Of a DNA stretch of 64,000 nucleotides, positions 34,086 through 45,725 are shown piece by piece. The first letter of the stretch is position 1. Each line of letters starts with the position of its first letter. The notes under the pieces are model-generated. The model was not told where the DNA came from. It did no database searches and saw only the letters and a program-made list of their open reading frames with translations. The position numbers were made by a program, and so were the translations under genes. The DNA lies in contig JAEUJQ010000050.1 of assembly GCA_016793095.1 (NCBI GenBank), forward strand, positions 186,001-250,000, written 5' to 3'. The DNA comes from Myxococcaceae bacterium (lineage in GTDB: Bacteria > Myxococcota > Myxococcia > Myxococcales > Myxococcaceae).

Positions 34086-35171
34086 TCAGAGCGGCGACTC
34101 GGCGGGCGGGGGCTCGGGCACCGTCGGCGGAGGCGGCGGCACCGGCTCGGGCGGCACCACCAGCGCGCGCGTGAGCCCCTCGACGATGGTGTACGCCTCG
34201 AACAGCCGCTGTGGATCCACCACCGACGCGTTGTCACGCGGGCCGTGCAGCGCGCCGACGGGGAGCGCCACCAGCGCCGCGACGCCGTCACCCGCGTCGA
34301 GCAGATGACACGACCAGAAGCTCACCACCTTCGCCTTGTGGAAACCGGTGAACCACGAGCGCTGCGGCAGCAGCCCGCCGATGGCGTTGAACATGAGGCT
34401 GCGCCCGAAGTCGTGGAAGAAGCTCGTCTCCATGAAGGGCTCGTGGTCGCCTCCGGCGAGCCCGGGCATCTGCTCGCGACCCAGCTCGACGCCACGCGCC
34501 CTCGCCACCTGGTGGGCCAACAGGCCGAGCCCCGGGTCGCTGTGGTTCGAGACGAGGCACGTCTTCTCGCCAGCCTTCCCGACGCTATCGACGTTGATGA
34601 CGGCGTCGAGGCGCGCCCACTCGTCGTTCGACAGCCGCGCCGCGTGCGCGCGACTGCCGCGCAGCCCCGACTCCTCGGCGCCCGGAATCAACACGCGCAC
34701 GGTGGGCCCTCTCGGCAGCGAGCGCAGCACGTGCGCCACCTGCAGCACCACCGCCACGCCGGTCGCGTTGTCGAGCGCGCCCTCGCCCAGGTACGTGAGG
34801 CCCGTCACCTCGTCGATGAGTCCGTTGACGAGCAGGCTCACCACCTTGAGCGGGTTCGCGTCGGTCTTGTCGCCGTGCGCGACGAGGTAGACGAGCCGGT
34901 CGGTCTTCCCCGGCAGCTCGATGACGACGTTGTGCTGGAAGCTCCACCAGTCAATCCACTCGCGCGTGGGGGTGAGGGCCAGCTCGGTGGCGCGGGCCTC
35001 GGCGGCGCGCAGCCGTGAGGGGTTGAAGCGCGCGTCGATGATGGTGTGCACGGTGGTGCGCAGGCTCTCGGCCGTGGCGCGGTCCTCTCCAGTGAGCGTC
35101 TGTGGCACCTCGGGCATGCGGTGCAGACACGCGGAGCCCGCGAGCGCCGCGAGGAGGACGGCCGCTCTCAC
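34086..35171 (-). CDS. M28-family metallopeptidase lipoprotein
   Basis: The 361-residue protein begins with GTG 35171 and a lipoprotein signal (AVLLAALAGSACLHR). M28 zinc-peptidase motifs follow in order: VYLVAHGDKTD, GALDNATGVAVVLQVA (bridging Asp), IPGAEESGLRGS (Glu-Glu), NVDSVG and GGDHEPFMET (His). The tail is Pro-rich. Family members are aminopeptidases or related exopeptidases; here it would face the periplasm or surface. The GTG overlaps the glgA stop as GTGA, so translation is probably coupled, although the two functions are not obviously related. Confidence 0.88.
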   Translation of the reverse strand: MRAAVLLAALAGSACLHRMPEVPQTLTGEDRATAESLRTTVHTIIDARFNPSRLRAAEARATELALTPTREWIDWWSFQHNVVIELPGKTDRLVYLVAHGDKTDANPLKVVSLLVNGLIDEVTGLTYLGEGALDNATGVAVVLQVAHVLRSLPRGPTVRVLIPGAEESGLRGSRAHAARLSNDEWARLDAVINVDSVGKAGEKTCLVSNHSDPGLGLLAHQVARARGVELGREQMPGLAGGDHEPFMETSFFHDFGRSLMFNAIGGLLPQRSWFTGFHKAKVVSFWSCHLLDAGDGVAALVALPVGALHGPRDNASVVDPQRLFEAYTIVEGLTRALVVPPEPVPPPPPTVPEPPPAESPL

Positions 35172-36628
35172 GACCTGCGCGCCCTCTCGTAGACCTCGAC
35201 GTAGCGGCCGACCCGGTGCTTCCACCCGAGCGGCAGCTGCATGCCCGCGCGCATCAGCTTCTCCCAGCGCGTGCGGTACTCCGCCTGCCCCGAGCCCCAG
35301 ACCTCGAGCGCGCGCCGCACGGCCCACGAGAGCCCGGCCTCGTCGAAGTTGTTGAAGACGAAGCCCGTGCCGCGGCCCGTCTGCGTGTCGTACTGCCAGA
35401 CGGTGTCGGCGAGCCCGCCCGTCTTGTGCACGAGCGGAATCGTGCCGTAGCGCAAGCTGTACATCTGGTTGAGGCCGCACGGCTCGTAGCGCGACGGCAT
35501 GAGGAAGACGTCGCTGCCCGCCTCGACGAGGTGCGCGCGGCGCTCCGAGAACGCCGCCTCGTACGCCACCTTCTGCGGGAAGGCGCGCTGGAGCAGCCGG
35601 AAGAACTCCTCGTACTTGTGCTCGCCCTTGCCCAGCACGACGAGCTGGAAGCGATGGTGCCGCAAGAGGTTCGGCAAGGTGCTCTCGACCAGGTCGATGC
35701 CCTTCTGCCAGACGAGCCGCGCCACCAGCGAGAACACCGGCACCTCGCGCTTGTACGGCAACCGTGCCGCGTCGAGCAGCGCGCGCTTGCAGGTCTGCTT
35801 CCCCTCGAGGGACTCCGCCGAGAACGCGGCGGGCACGTGCGGGTCCGCCGCCGGGTTCCACTCGTCCTCGTCGATGCCGTTCAAGATGCCCGTCAGCACG
35901 TCAGCGCGCTGCCGCAGGATGTGGTCGAGCCCCACGCCCTGCTCCCGCGTCTGGATCTCTCGCGCGTAGGTGGGGCTCACCGTGGTGATGGCGTTGGCGT
36001 AGAGCAACCCCGTCATCAGGAAGCCGAGGCGCCCTGCGTTCAGCTCGTCCTGGTGGAACAGGTACCAGCTGTCCTGCAGCCCCGTCTCCCGCATCACGCC
36101 CGAGCCGAAGGTGCCCTGGTGCCCCAGGTTGTGAATGGTGAGCACCGTGCGCGTGCGCGCGAACAGGCGGTCCCACGCGAAGCGCGCGCGCAGCAGCAAG
36201 GGGATGAGCGAGGTCTGCCAGTCGTTGCAGTGGATGATGTCGGGCGCGAACCGGAGGAACTGGCAGGCCTTGAGCGCCGCCCAGTTCAGCACCGCGAAGC
36301 GCAGGTGCTCGTCGGGGCCGTCGCCGTAGAGCGAGGGCCGGTCGTAGAGCGGCGGACAGCGCACGAAGTACACCGGCACCTTCGTGCCCGGCAGCATGCC
36401 CTCGTAGAGCGAGACCTTCACCCGCGTGCCGCCGAGGTCGAGCCAGATCTCAGGCACCACCTCGGTGAAGGTGCGGCCCTGGGCCTTCACGCGGGAGTAC
36501 ATCGGCATGATGACGCGCACGTCGTGGCCAGCCGCGGCGAGCGCCCGAGGGAGCGCCGAGCCGACGTCGCCGAGGCCTCCTGACTTCGCGAACGGAGAGA
36601 CCTCGGACGAAGCGAACAGGATGTTCAT
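35168..36628 (-). CDS. glgA: glycogen synthase (ADP-glucose starch/glycogen glucosyltransferase)
   Basis: This 486-residue GT5 enzyme starts with MNILFASSEVSPFAKSGGLG, which includes the ADP-glucose-binding KxGGL motif. It continues with GHDVRVIMPMYS, the HCNDWQTSLIP segment, VARLVWQKGIDL and the C-terminal GT-B segment VFLMPSRYEPCGLNQMYSL with the conserved Glu. It elongates alpha-1,4-glucan in glycogen synthesis in the cytoplasm. No other glg gene is in the window. Its stop overlaps the M28 peptidase start by four bases. A 9-bp inverted repeat precedes it. Confidence 0.96.
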   Translation of the reverse strand: MNILFASSEVSPFAKSGGLGDVGSALPRALAAAGHDVRVIMPMYSRVKAQGRTFTEVVPEIWLDLGGTRVKVSLYEGMLPGTKVPVYFVRCPPLYDRPSLYGDGPDEHLRFAVLNWAALKACQFLRFAPDIIHCNDWQTSLIPLLLRARFAWDRLFARTRTVLTIHNLGHQGTFGSGVMRETGLQDSWYLFHQDELNAGRLGFLMTGLLYANAITTVSPTYAREIQTREQGVGLDHILRQRADVLTGILNGIDEDEWNPAADPHVPAAFSAESLEGKQTCKRALLDAARLPYKREVPVFSLVARLVWQKGIDLVESTLPNLLRHHRFQLVVLGKGEHKYEEFFRLLQRAFPQKVAYEAAFSERRAHLVEAGSDVFLMPSRYEPCGLNQMYSLRYGTIPLVHKTGGLADTVWQYDTQTGRGTGFVFNNFDEAGLSWAVRRALEVWGSGQAEYRTRWEKLMRAGMQLPLGWKHRVGRYVEVYERARRS

Positions 36629-36644
36629 TGCGCGCCGCAGCCTA

Positions 36645-36684
36645 CACGCTGAACCCTGCCTCCCAGTGCATGGTTTTCAGCGTG
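36645..36684. promoter_or_regulatory. inverted repeat upstream of glgA
   Basis: Perfect 9-bp arms, CACGCTGAA at 36645-36653 and TTCAGCGTG at 36676-36684, are separated by 22 bases, placing their centres 31 bp (three helical turns) apart. The element sits 17-56 bases upstream of the glgA ATG and also just beyond the 3' end of the repeat-protein gene. It could be an operator for glgA or a hairpin ending the upstream transcript; there is no T-run on either side. Confidence 0.45.
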
Positions 36685-36745
36685 CGAGGGCGTCGGACTT
36701 CGTCCTTTCTGGCCGTGGCTCCGCCGTGTCGAGCGCCCCGGCCCC

Positions 36746-39700
36746 TCAGCGCACCGAGATGACGAGCCGGTAGTCGAACTGCCCGCGCTGGTCGCCAGCC
36801 AACTGCGCGAAGGGGGCCGCCTCGACGGTGAGGAAGTACTGGCCCGCCGGCAGCAGCGCGGCCCACGGGTTGTCGGGCGCCTGCCCGGTGCCGTCGATGA
36901 GCGAGCAGAGCCCGCGGCCCGAGTCGTCGTCCCAGCCCAGCTCGAGCCCGCTCGCGGTGCTGAGCGTCACGAAGCTGTCGATGCCGGTGGACTCGCACGT
37001 CTCGGCCGCTCCCTCGATGAGCTCGACACGCAGCGAGCGGCCCTGCGGCACGGTGAGCGCGAAGACGTCGGCGTCGAGGTTCTGCTGGTGCGTGCCCAGG
37101 ACCACGAGGTTCGTCCCCATGAGCGGCGTGGCCATCGAGCGCAGCTCGTTCGGCTCCAGCTCCGCGCCGGCGTCGGTGGCGCCGCGCGCGACGAGCAGGT
37201 ACTCGGCGAAGGTGGTGGTGGGCGTGCGCCCGCGCACCGTGACGAAGTACGTCCCGGCCGGCAGCAGCGCGGTGAGCGCGGAGCAGCCGTTGACGCCCGA
37301 GTTGTCGTCAGAGAGGAGCGGCATGCCCATGGCGTCGAGCAGCGACAGCGTCGTCTGAATGCCGCAGCCCGACGCGGCCGCGTCGTACGTCTCGAGCTGC
37401 ACCACCTGCGGAGCCGCCAGCACGACGCGCCAGGTGTCCACGTCGCCCGCGGTGATGGCCCCGCGCGCCCAGCCAGTCACCGGCAGCGGCGTCGCCGTCA
37501 TCACGCTCGCGGTGGTGTCGTTGGGCTCCTGCTCGAGGCGCTCGATGGCGCACGTCATGCTGCAGCCGTCGCCGGACATCGTGTTGCCGTCGTCGCAGCG
37601 CTCGGCGCCCTCGATGAAGCCGTTGCCGCAGCTCGCGGTGAAGCGGCACGTCGCGCTGCACCCCATCGTGCCGTCGCACTGCTCGAAGCCGTCGGCCACC
37701 AGGTTGCCGCAGCGGGAGCCGAGCGACGCGCGCAGCACATACGCCGGAATGGCGGTGTTCTGCCCCGCGTCTTCGACCCGCACGAAGTAGGTCCCCGGCG
37801 CGAGCTGCCTCGCCGCCACGTCCACCTTCGGGTCGATGGCCGCGCACAGGCCCGGCCCGTCGCCCGTCTTCGTCAGCAGCACGGTGGTGCCGTTGGGCGC
37901 GTAGAGCGTCAGCGTGGTGTCGATGCCGACGCACGACGCGGGCCCGGCGAGGTCGAACGTCTCGACGCGCAGGTCCGCCACGGCCGGAATCGTCAGCGCG
38001 AAGAAGTCCACGTCGGTGGGCGTCGCGATGCTGCCCTGGAGCTGCACGAAGGGCGGGCGGGCAGTGCCGGCGGTGGCGGCGGTGTTGTTCGGCTCCGTCT
38101 CCATCACGCTCTCGGAGGCGCACGTCGCGGAGCACCCGTCGCCCGGCGCGGTGTTGCCGTCGTCGCAGGTCTCGCTCCCGTCGGTGAAGCCGTCGCCACA
38201 CCTCGGCACGCGCGTGCACGAGGCGGTGCAGCCCACCGCGCCGTCGCAGGCCTCGAACCCCTCGGCCACCTGGTTCCCGCAGCGCGACTGCTGCGTCACG
38301 CGCACGCGGTAGCCGGCGATGGTGCCGTCATCGAGGAAGTCGTTCACCCGCAGGTAGTAGGTGCCGGGCGCGAGCTGTCGCACCGCCCCGTCCGACGCCC
38401 GCGCCGGGTCGAGCGCCGCGCAGTTGCCGAGGCCTCCCTGGTCGCGCGAGGCGATGACGGTGGTGCCGTCGGCGGCGAACAGCGTCAAGACGGTGTCGAT
38501 GCCCTGACACGAGCCGGGGCCGGTGGCGTCGAACGTCTCGATGCGCAGGTCCGCCCGCCGCGCGAGCGTGATGGCGAAGGTGTCGCGGTCGCCCACCGGC
38601 GTGATGGCGCCCGAGAGGAGCGCGTCGACCGCGAACGGCCCGCTCGCCTGCATGGCCGTGGTGTTCGGCTCCACCTCGGCGCGCGGCTCGAAGGCGCACG
38701 TCTGGTCGCAGCCGTCGCCCGACTGGGTGTTGCCGTCGTCGCAGCGCTCCGCGCCATCGACGAAGCCGTCACCACACGTCACCACGCGCGTGCAGGCCGA
38801 CGTGCAGCCCGTGGCGGCGTCACACTCCTCGGCGCCCTCGACCCGCCGGTCGCCACACACCGCGTCCGTCGTCACCACGAGCCGGTACTCGGGGATGCGC
38901 CGGTACGCGTTCCAGGCGCGCACCTCGACGACGTAGTCACCGGGCGGCAGGCGGCGCAGCGCGGCGCTCGTCTTCGACGACAGCTTCGAGCAGCGCTCGA
39001 GCCCGCTGTCGTCGTCTGCGCCCAGCGTCACCGTCCCGCCGGGGCCGTAGAGCGTGACGACGGTGTCGAGGTTCTGGCACCGGCCCGGGCCCGTCTCGTC
39101 GAACGTCTCGAGCGTGAGGTCGCTCGTCTGGCTCACGGTGAAGGTGAAGAGGTCGAGGTCGTCGGCGAGGGGGCCGATGGAGGCGCGCAGGGCGACGTCG
39201 AGGGGGAACGGCCCGTCGGCCTGCGCCAGCGTGCCGTTGGGCTCGGACTCGTCGAAGAGGTCCACCCGACAGGTCGGGCTGCAGCCGTCGAAGCGCACCA
39301 TGTTCATGTCGTCGCACGCCTCGGCGCCGGCGGTGATGCCGTCGCCGCACGTCGTCACGCACGCGCTCGGCGTACCCGTGCACGTGTAGCCCCGAACGAC
39401 GCGACAGGTGGCGTCGCAGCCGTCCGTCGCCACGAGGTTCATGTCGTCACACTCCTCGGGGCTGAGGCGCACGCCGTCGCCGCACCGCGGGGCGCAGAGG
39501 CTGGGCACGCCCGTGCAGACGTAGCCCGCCTCGACCCGACAGCTGCCATCGCAGCCGTCTCCCGCCATCGTGCCCGAGTCATCACACTGCTCCAGGCCTC
39601 CGATGCGGCCGTCACCGCACGTCGTCGCGCAGGTGCTGGGCATGCCGGTGCAGGTGAAGCCCGGGTCCACCTGGCAGGCCGTGCAGCCATCACCGCTCGT

Positions 39701-40582
39701 CATGTTGCCGTCGTCGCAGCGCTCGAGCCCGGCCACCACGCCGTCCCCGCAGCCCGCCGCGCAAATGCTGGGCATGCCGCTGCAGGTGAAGCCCGGCTCC
39801 GCGCGACACATCGAGGAGCACCCGTCGCCCGACATCGTGTTGCCGTCGTCGCACCCTTCGCTCGTCGCGACGCGGCCGTCTCCGCAGGTCGCCGTGCAGG
39901 TGCTGGGCGCGCCGGTGCAGGTGTAGCCCGGCTCCACGGTGCACGAGGCCGAGCAGCCATCGTTGGGCGCGAGGTTCTGGTCGTCGCACGCCTCGGGGGC
40001 GTTCACCTGGCCGTCGCCGCACCCCGGCGTGCAGACGCTCGGGGCGCCACCGCAGGAGAAGCCGGGCTCGACCGCGCAGGTGGCCGTGCAGCCGTCGCCG
40101 GACCGCGTGTTGCCGTCGTCGCAGCCCTCGCGCCCTGCAGGCTGTCCGTCGCCGCACGTCGTCGTGCACATGGACGGGGCGCCTGCGCACTGAAACCCGC
40201 TCTCCACGGCGCACGTCGCCGAGCACCCGTCGCCCGCGGTCGTGTTGCCGTCGTCACACGCCTCGGTCCCCTCTCGCGTGCCGTTGCCGCAGCGCGGGCC
40301 CGTCATCTCCACGGCGCACGCCGCCGAGCAGCCGTCGCCGTCGGTGGTGTTCCCGTCGTCGCACGCCTCGGCGCCCTCTCGCGTGCCGTTGCCACAGCGC
40401 GGGCCCGTCAGCTCCACGACGCAGGCCGCCGAGCAGCCGTCACCGTCCAGCGTGTTGCCGTCATCGCACGCCTCGGCGTCGCCGACGGTGCCGTCACCAC
40501 ACGAGTTGGCGGGCGGCTTCGGCGGACACGCCGTCGCCAACACCAGGAGGAGCAGAGAGAGGGCTCGCATCGGCTGGCTCAT
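36746..40582 (-). CDS. giant secreted Cys-rich repeat protein (DUF4215 repeats plus PPC-like domains)
   Basis: This 1,278-codon lipoprotein (signal LLLLVLATACPP) contains sixteen copies of a CGDGxxxxxExCDDGN-type Cys-rich repeat. Ten are in tandem at residues about 28-430, followed by six that alternate with five PPC-like beta domains beginning ESEPNGT, EVEPNTT, ETEPNNT, QEPNDT and ELEPNEL. The repeat is the myxobacterial DUF4215/TIGR02232 type, probably calcium- or disulphide-stabilised. No catalytic motif is visible, so it looks like an adhesive or structural surface protein. Its ATG overlaps the stop of the upstream subtilase gene (ATGA), so the two are made together. Confidence 0.9.
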   Translation of the reverse strand: MSQPMRALSLLLLVLATACPPKPPANSCGDGTVGDAEACDDGNTLDGDGCSAACVVELTGPRCGNGTREGAEACDDGNTTDGDGCSAACAVEMTGPRCGNGTREGTEACDDGNTTAGDGCSATCAVESGFQCAGAPSMCTTTCGDGQPAGREGCDDGNTRSGDGCTATCAVEPGFSCGGAPSVCTPGCGDGQVNAPEACDDQNLAPNDGCSASCTVEPGYTCTGAPSTCTATCGDGRVATSEGCDDGNTMSGDGCSSMCRAEPGFTCSGMPSICAAGCGDGVVAGLERCDDGNMTSGDGCTACQVDPGFTCTGMPSTCATTCGDGRIGGLEQCDDSGTMAGDGCDGSCRVEAGYVCTGVPSLCAPRCGDGVRLSPEECDDMNLVATDGCDATCRVVRGYTCTGTPSACVTTCGDGITAGAEACDDMNMVRFDGCSPTCRVDLFDESEPNGTLAQADGPFPLDVALRASIGPLADDLDLFTFTVSQTSDLTLETFDETGPGRCQNLDTVVTLYGPGGTVTLGADDDSGLERCSKLSSKTSAALRRLPPGDYVVEVRAWNAYRRIPEYRLVVTTDAVCGDRRVEGAEECDAATGCTSACTRVVTCGDGFVDGAERCDDGNTQSGDGCDQTCAFEPRAEVEPNTTAMQASGPFAVDALLSGAITPVGDRDTFAITLARRADLRIETFDATGPGSCQGIDTVLTLFAADGTTVIASRDQGGLGNCAALDPARASDGAVRQLAPGTYYLRVNDFLDDGTIAGYRVRVTQQSRCGNQVAEGFEACDGAVGCTASCTRVPRCGDGFTDGSETCDDGNTAPGDGCSATCASESVMETEPNNTAATAGTARPPFVQLQGSIATPTDVDFFALTIPAVADLRVETFDLAGPASCVGIDTTLTLYAPNGTTVLLTKTGDGPGLCAAIDPKVDVAARQLAPGTYFVRVEDAGQNTAIPAYVLRASLGSRCGNLVADGFEQCDGTMGCSATCRFTASCGNGFIEGAERCDDGNTMSGDGCSMTCAIERLEQEPNDTTASVMTATPLPVTGWARGAITAGDVDTWRVVLAAPQVVQLETYDAAASGCGIQTTLSLLDAMGMPLLSDDNSGVNGCSALTALLPAGTYFVTVRGRTPTTTFAEYLLVARGATDAGAELEPNELRSMATPLMGTNLVVLGTHQQNLDADVFALTVPQGRSLRVELIEGAAETCESTGIDSFVTLSTASGLELGWDDDSGRGLCSLIDGTGQAPDNPWAALLPAGQYFLTVEAAPFAQLAGDQRGQFDYRLVISVR

Positions 40583-43101
40583 GGGTGGTTGAGGGTGACG
40601 GGGGGAGAGAGCCAGGTCTCGACGTCAGCAGGGGTGCCCGCGTCACCGAGCGGCTTCAACACCGTCATCTTGATGCGGTACGCGCCGTTCGGCAGCAGGC
40701 GCCGTGACTTGTCGAAGGTGGTGAAGCCGTCCCACTGCACGCGCTGCCACGCCGTCGCCGTGTAGTCCTTGCCCACGTACGCCATCGAGAAGAACGAGCC
40801 CCACGGCTTGCCCGTCACCGCGTCCACCGCCTCGAGGTCGAAGGTGCGCGAGAAGTGGTCGAGGTGCACGACGACGGTGGGCGTGTCGGAGCCGGCGAGC
40901 GTGAAGACACCTCCGTCGGGCAGCGGCGTGAAGGACGGCCCCGGCCCACGCGAGAGGTAGGGCCCGGCGTCGGGCCAGTTGATGACGGTCGTCGTCTGGT
41001 AGTCGCCCGAGAAGCCCGCGTAGGGCACGCGCAGCACCGTCGCGCCGGACGTGAAGACGAGGAAGCCGCCGTAGAATGAGCGCGCCGGCAACATCGCGTT
41101 TGGCGTGATGGTGACGCTGACGGTGGCGGGACCGCCGGCGGGCGCGGTGACGGTGGGCGACGAGAAGGTGACGGTGGCCTGACCGGCGGCCGTCGAGGTG
41201 GGCGAGTACGCGTCTCCGATGACGCTCAGCGCCGGCGCGTGGGACGGCGTGAAGACGAGCGGCGCAGCCCCCCGGTTCGTCAGCGTCAGCGTGCGGGTGA
41301 AGCTGCTGACGCCCTGGCTCTCTCCGAGGGAGAGCTTCGAGGGCGCGACACGCACGACGTTCTGCGCCGCCTCGGTGATGCGCACCAGGCCCGCGCCCTG
41401 TCGAATGGTGGCCTCGAGGTTCATGCTCGAGGGCGCCGTCACTGGCGTCGCGGTGTTGCGCAGCACGTCGCCCAGCTCTGCCGGCGTCAGCGTCGGCTGG
41501 GCCTGCAGGAGCAGCGCCGAGAGGCCCGCGAGGTGCGCCGCCGCCATCGACGTGCCCGAGATGGTGGCCCAGGAGCCCGCGTTGGTGCGCCAGGTAGAGA
41601 AGATGCCTCCCCCCGGGGTGACGACGTCAGGCTTGAGGCCCAGCTCCGCCGTCGGGCCCCAGGAGCTGGCGCTCGACATCTGCCCGCCGCCCGAGCGCGG
41701 GGTGATGAGGGAGGAGCCCCACGTCAGCGAGACCGGGCCCATGCCCAGGCGCGTGGTGATGGTGGCGCCGTCGGCCTGGCTCACCATCACCGTCGGCACC
41801 GTGACGCCCGTCACCTGCATCTGGAGGAGGCCCGTCGTGTTGTTGGAGACGACGACCGCGACGGCGCCGGCCGCCTGCGCGTTCTGCGCCTTGATGGTGT
41901 AGCTGCACGTGCCCCGGGGAATGAGCGCGACCTGGCCCGTCAGCGAGCCCGCGGTGAGCGCGTTGCAGCCCAGCGCGTTGGCCGGCGGCATCGCGGCGAT
42001 GGGGAACGTGCCGGTGAGCGGCGCCGGGGGGGCGGTGTCGGACGGCTCGTAGCCGACGCGGGCGTTGTCGGGGCTGAGGGTGAACGCGGCCTGCGCGCTC
42101 GCGGTGTTCTCCACCGACCCGGCCGACAGCACGTCGTCGCCCGCGCCAGGGGCGCTGGTGCCGTACAGCCCTCCGGTGCCGTTGTTGCCCTGCGAGCTGG
42201 TGACGATGACGCCCAGCGACCGCGCCGCCGTCGCCGCCATGGCCGTCGGGTACTGTGGCCAGCTGAACGGGTTGCCGAGCGAGATGTTGATGACGCGCGC
42301 GCCGTCGGCCACCGCGCGCTCGATGCCCGCGATGAGCAGGTCGTTCGTCGTGGAGCCTCCGCAGCCGAACACCCGGTACGAGCCGAACTGCACGCCCGGC
42401 GCAACGCCCTTCACGCGCCCGTTGGCCATGATGATGCCGGAGACGTGGGTGCCATGGCCGCGGCAGTCATCCGGCGTCGGGTCTGGCTGCGGCTGCGTGA
42501 GCGGGTTGGCGCCGTCGAAGGCATCGCCGACGAAGTCCCACCCGAAGGACACGCGGCAGGTGGGGCCGAAGCAGCCCCCGAGGTCGGGGTTGGTGAAGTC
42601 GGTGCCCGTGTCGACGATGGCGACGCGAATGCCGGCGCCCGTCAGCCCGAGCGTGTTCTGCGCGACGTCGGCGCCCGTCTGCGCCAGGGCGGTGAAGAGC
42701 TCGGGCTGGGTGAGGCCGCCGAAGGGGTTGGAGGGCTCGGGCTCGGGGGGCTCTCCGGCCTCGACGGTGAGCACCGGGTAGACGGCCTTGACCCCCGGCG
42801 CCTTGCGCAGCCGCTCCAGCTCGTCGGCGGCGGCGTGGATCGAGAAGCCGTTGAAGAGCCGCGAGTACTCCTGGCGGACCTCGTGCTCGACCTCGTCGCG
42901 CTCGAGCGCGGCGAGCAGGCGGCGGTGCTGTTCCGACACGTGCGCGCGCCGGCCGCCCATCGCCTCGGGCCGCTCGTCGAGCTCGACGAACCAGAGGTCC
43001 TTCGCGACGCGGGCGCCGAGGGGCGCCTCGAAGAAGGGCGCCGGCGTTCGCGAGGGCGCACAGCCTGCGAGGATCAGAAGAAACGAGACGGCTCGGCGCA
43101 C
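40579..43101 (-). CDS. secreted subtilisin-like serine protease (S8)
   Basis: The 840-residue product has a lipoprotein-type signal (SFLLILAGCAP) and an I9-like propeptide-like region (FNGFSIHAAADELERL). The S8 catalytic domain has Asp164 (AIVDTGTD), His216 (GHGTHVSG) and Ser518 (GTSMAAAHLAGL). A PA domain is inserted at about 365-450, and C-terminal Fn3-like beta domains follow. It starts at GTG 43101. It should be an extracellular protease. The overlapping downstream gene encodes a huge repeat protein carrying PPC domains, which are normally appended to secreted proteases, so the pair may act together on the surface. Confidence 0.95.
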   Translation of the reverse strand: MRRAVSFLLILAGCAPSRTPAPFFEAPLGARVAKDLWFVELDERPEAMGGRRAHVSEQHRRLLAALERDEVEHEVRQEYSRLFNGFSIHAAADELERLRKAPGVKAVYPVLTVEAGEPPEPEPSNPFGGLTQPELFTALAQTGADVAQNTLGLTGAGIRVAIVDTGTDFTNPDLGGCFGPTCRVSFGWDFVGDAFDGANPLTQPQPDPTPDDCRGHGTHVSGIIMANGRVKGVAPGVQFGSYRVFGCGGSTTNDLLIAGIERAVADGARVINISLGNPFSWPQYPTAMAATAARSLGVIVTSSQGNNGTGGLYGTSAPGAGDDVLSAGSVENTASAQAAFTLSPDNARVGYEPSDTAPPAPLTGTFPIAAMPPANALGCNALTAGSLTGQVALIPRGTCSYTIKAQNAQAAGAVAVVVSNNTTGLLQMQVTGVTVPTVMVSQADGATITTRLGMGPVSLTWGSSLITPRSGGGQMSSASSWGPTAELGLKPDVVTPGGGIFSTWRTNAGSWATISGTSMAAAHLAGLSALLLQAQPTLTPAELGDVLRNTATPVTAPSSMNLEATIRQGAGLVRITEAAQNVVRVAPSKLSLGESQGVSSFTRTLTLTNRGAAPLVFTPSHAPALSVIGDAYSPTSTAAGQATVTFSSPTVTAPAGGPATVSVTITPNAMLPARSFYGGFLVFTSGATVLRVPYAGFSGDYQTTTVINWPDAGPYLSRGPGPSFTPLPDGGVFTLAGSDTPTVVVHLDHFSRTFDLEAVDAVTGKPWGSFFSMAYVGKDYTATAWQRVQWDGFTTFDKSRRLLPNGAYRIKMTVLKPLGDAGTPADVETWLSPPVTLNHP

Positions 43102-43195
43102 GGGGCCCCCTGGTCGAGGGGCCGATGCTGATGGACGGACGGCGCCTTGTCGAGCGGGCAGCCGCCGACGGTCCGTGACAGACTGCGCACGGCCG

Positions 43196-45169
<1,974 letters not shown>

Positions 45170-45173
45170 CGTC

Positions 45174-45197
45174 CAGCGCTCACCGCTGCACGGTTTT
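45174..45197 (+). terminator. weak stem-loop after the kinase gene
   Basis: CAGCG (45174-45178) and CGCTG (45184-45188) can pair around a five-base loop and are followed by CACGGTTTT. The stem is short and the T-run has only four bases, so this is a poor intrinsic terminator at best. Confidence 0.2.
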
Positions 45198-45220
45198 CAG
45201 CCTCACTGCATCCAGGGGGC

Positions 45221-45661
45221 ATGAGCCATGAACTGCTCGTGTTCGGGGCACGCCGCCCGCTCGGCCAGACGGGGGCCCCCTTCTCGTTGAAGCTCGGCTC
45301 CGTCGAGGGCCTCGAAGTGCATGAGCTGATCCACGGCACCGACCACGGGGTGGGCTTCGAGGTGCAGGTCGTGCTCAGCCTCTCCCCGCCCACCATGGCA
45401 GCCCAGACGGTCGCTGCGGTGCTGGCCTCGGCGCTCGATGGCATCGTCTTCGACACCCGCCAGGACAAGGTGTCCTTCGACGGGCGCGGCGGCGCTGCGG
45501 TGGAGGACCTGGCCGAGACCGCCCGCCTGGCCTACGGGGAAGCGCGCAGGGCCTGGTGCGCCATCGAGCTCGCCCACCGCGAACAGGAGCGCGCCCGCTT
45601 CGCCATCCTCGCCGCGCTCGACCCGCTGCTCGAGCAGGAGAACGACTGGTCGGCGCTGTAG
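45221..45661 (+). CDS. small hypothetical protein
   Basis: This is a 146-residue cytoplasmic protein with CAGGGGGC just before ATG 45221. The first 65 residues are beta-rich (HELLVFGARRPLG, LGSVEGLEVHELIHG, VGFEVQVVLSLSP) and the rest is helical with a long charged helix (YGEARRAWCAIELAHREQER). I recognise no family. It lies 64 bases before the first ATP-grasp gene and could belong to that cluster, but the ATP-grasp gene has its own -10-like element, so this is uncertain. Confidence 0.65.
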   Translation: MSHELLVFGARRPLGQTGAPFSLKLGSVEGLEVHELIHGTDHGVGFEVQVVLSLSPPTMAAQTVAAVLASALDGIVFDTRQDKVSFDGRGGAAVEDLAETARLAYGEARRAWCAIELAHREQERARFAILAALDPLLEQENDWSAL

Positions 45662-45712
45662 CAGCCCGTCGCAGGCCCTCGGAAAACCGCTCGCGGGCGC
45701 AGGCCGGTGCAC

Positions 45713-45718
45713 TACGCT
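45713..45718 (+). promoter_or_regulatory. -10-like hexamer, possible leaderless start
   Basis: TACGCT is followed by seven bases and then ATG 45726, with no Shine-Dalgarno sequence. The stretch from here to the ATG is nearly the same as that before the AAA-ATPase gene (46964). It would be the promoter of the ligase/esterase cluster. Confidence 0.5.
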
Positions 45719-45725
45719 GCGCCCC

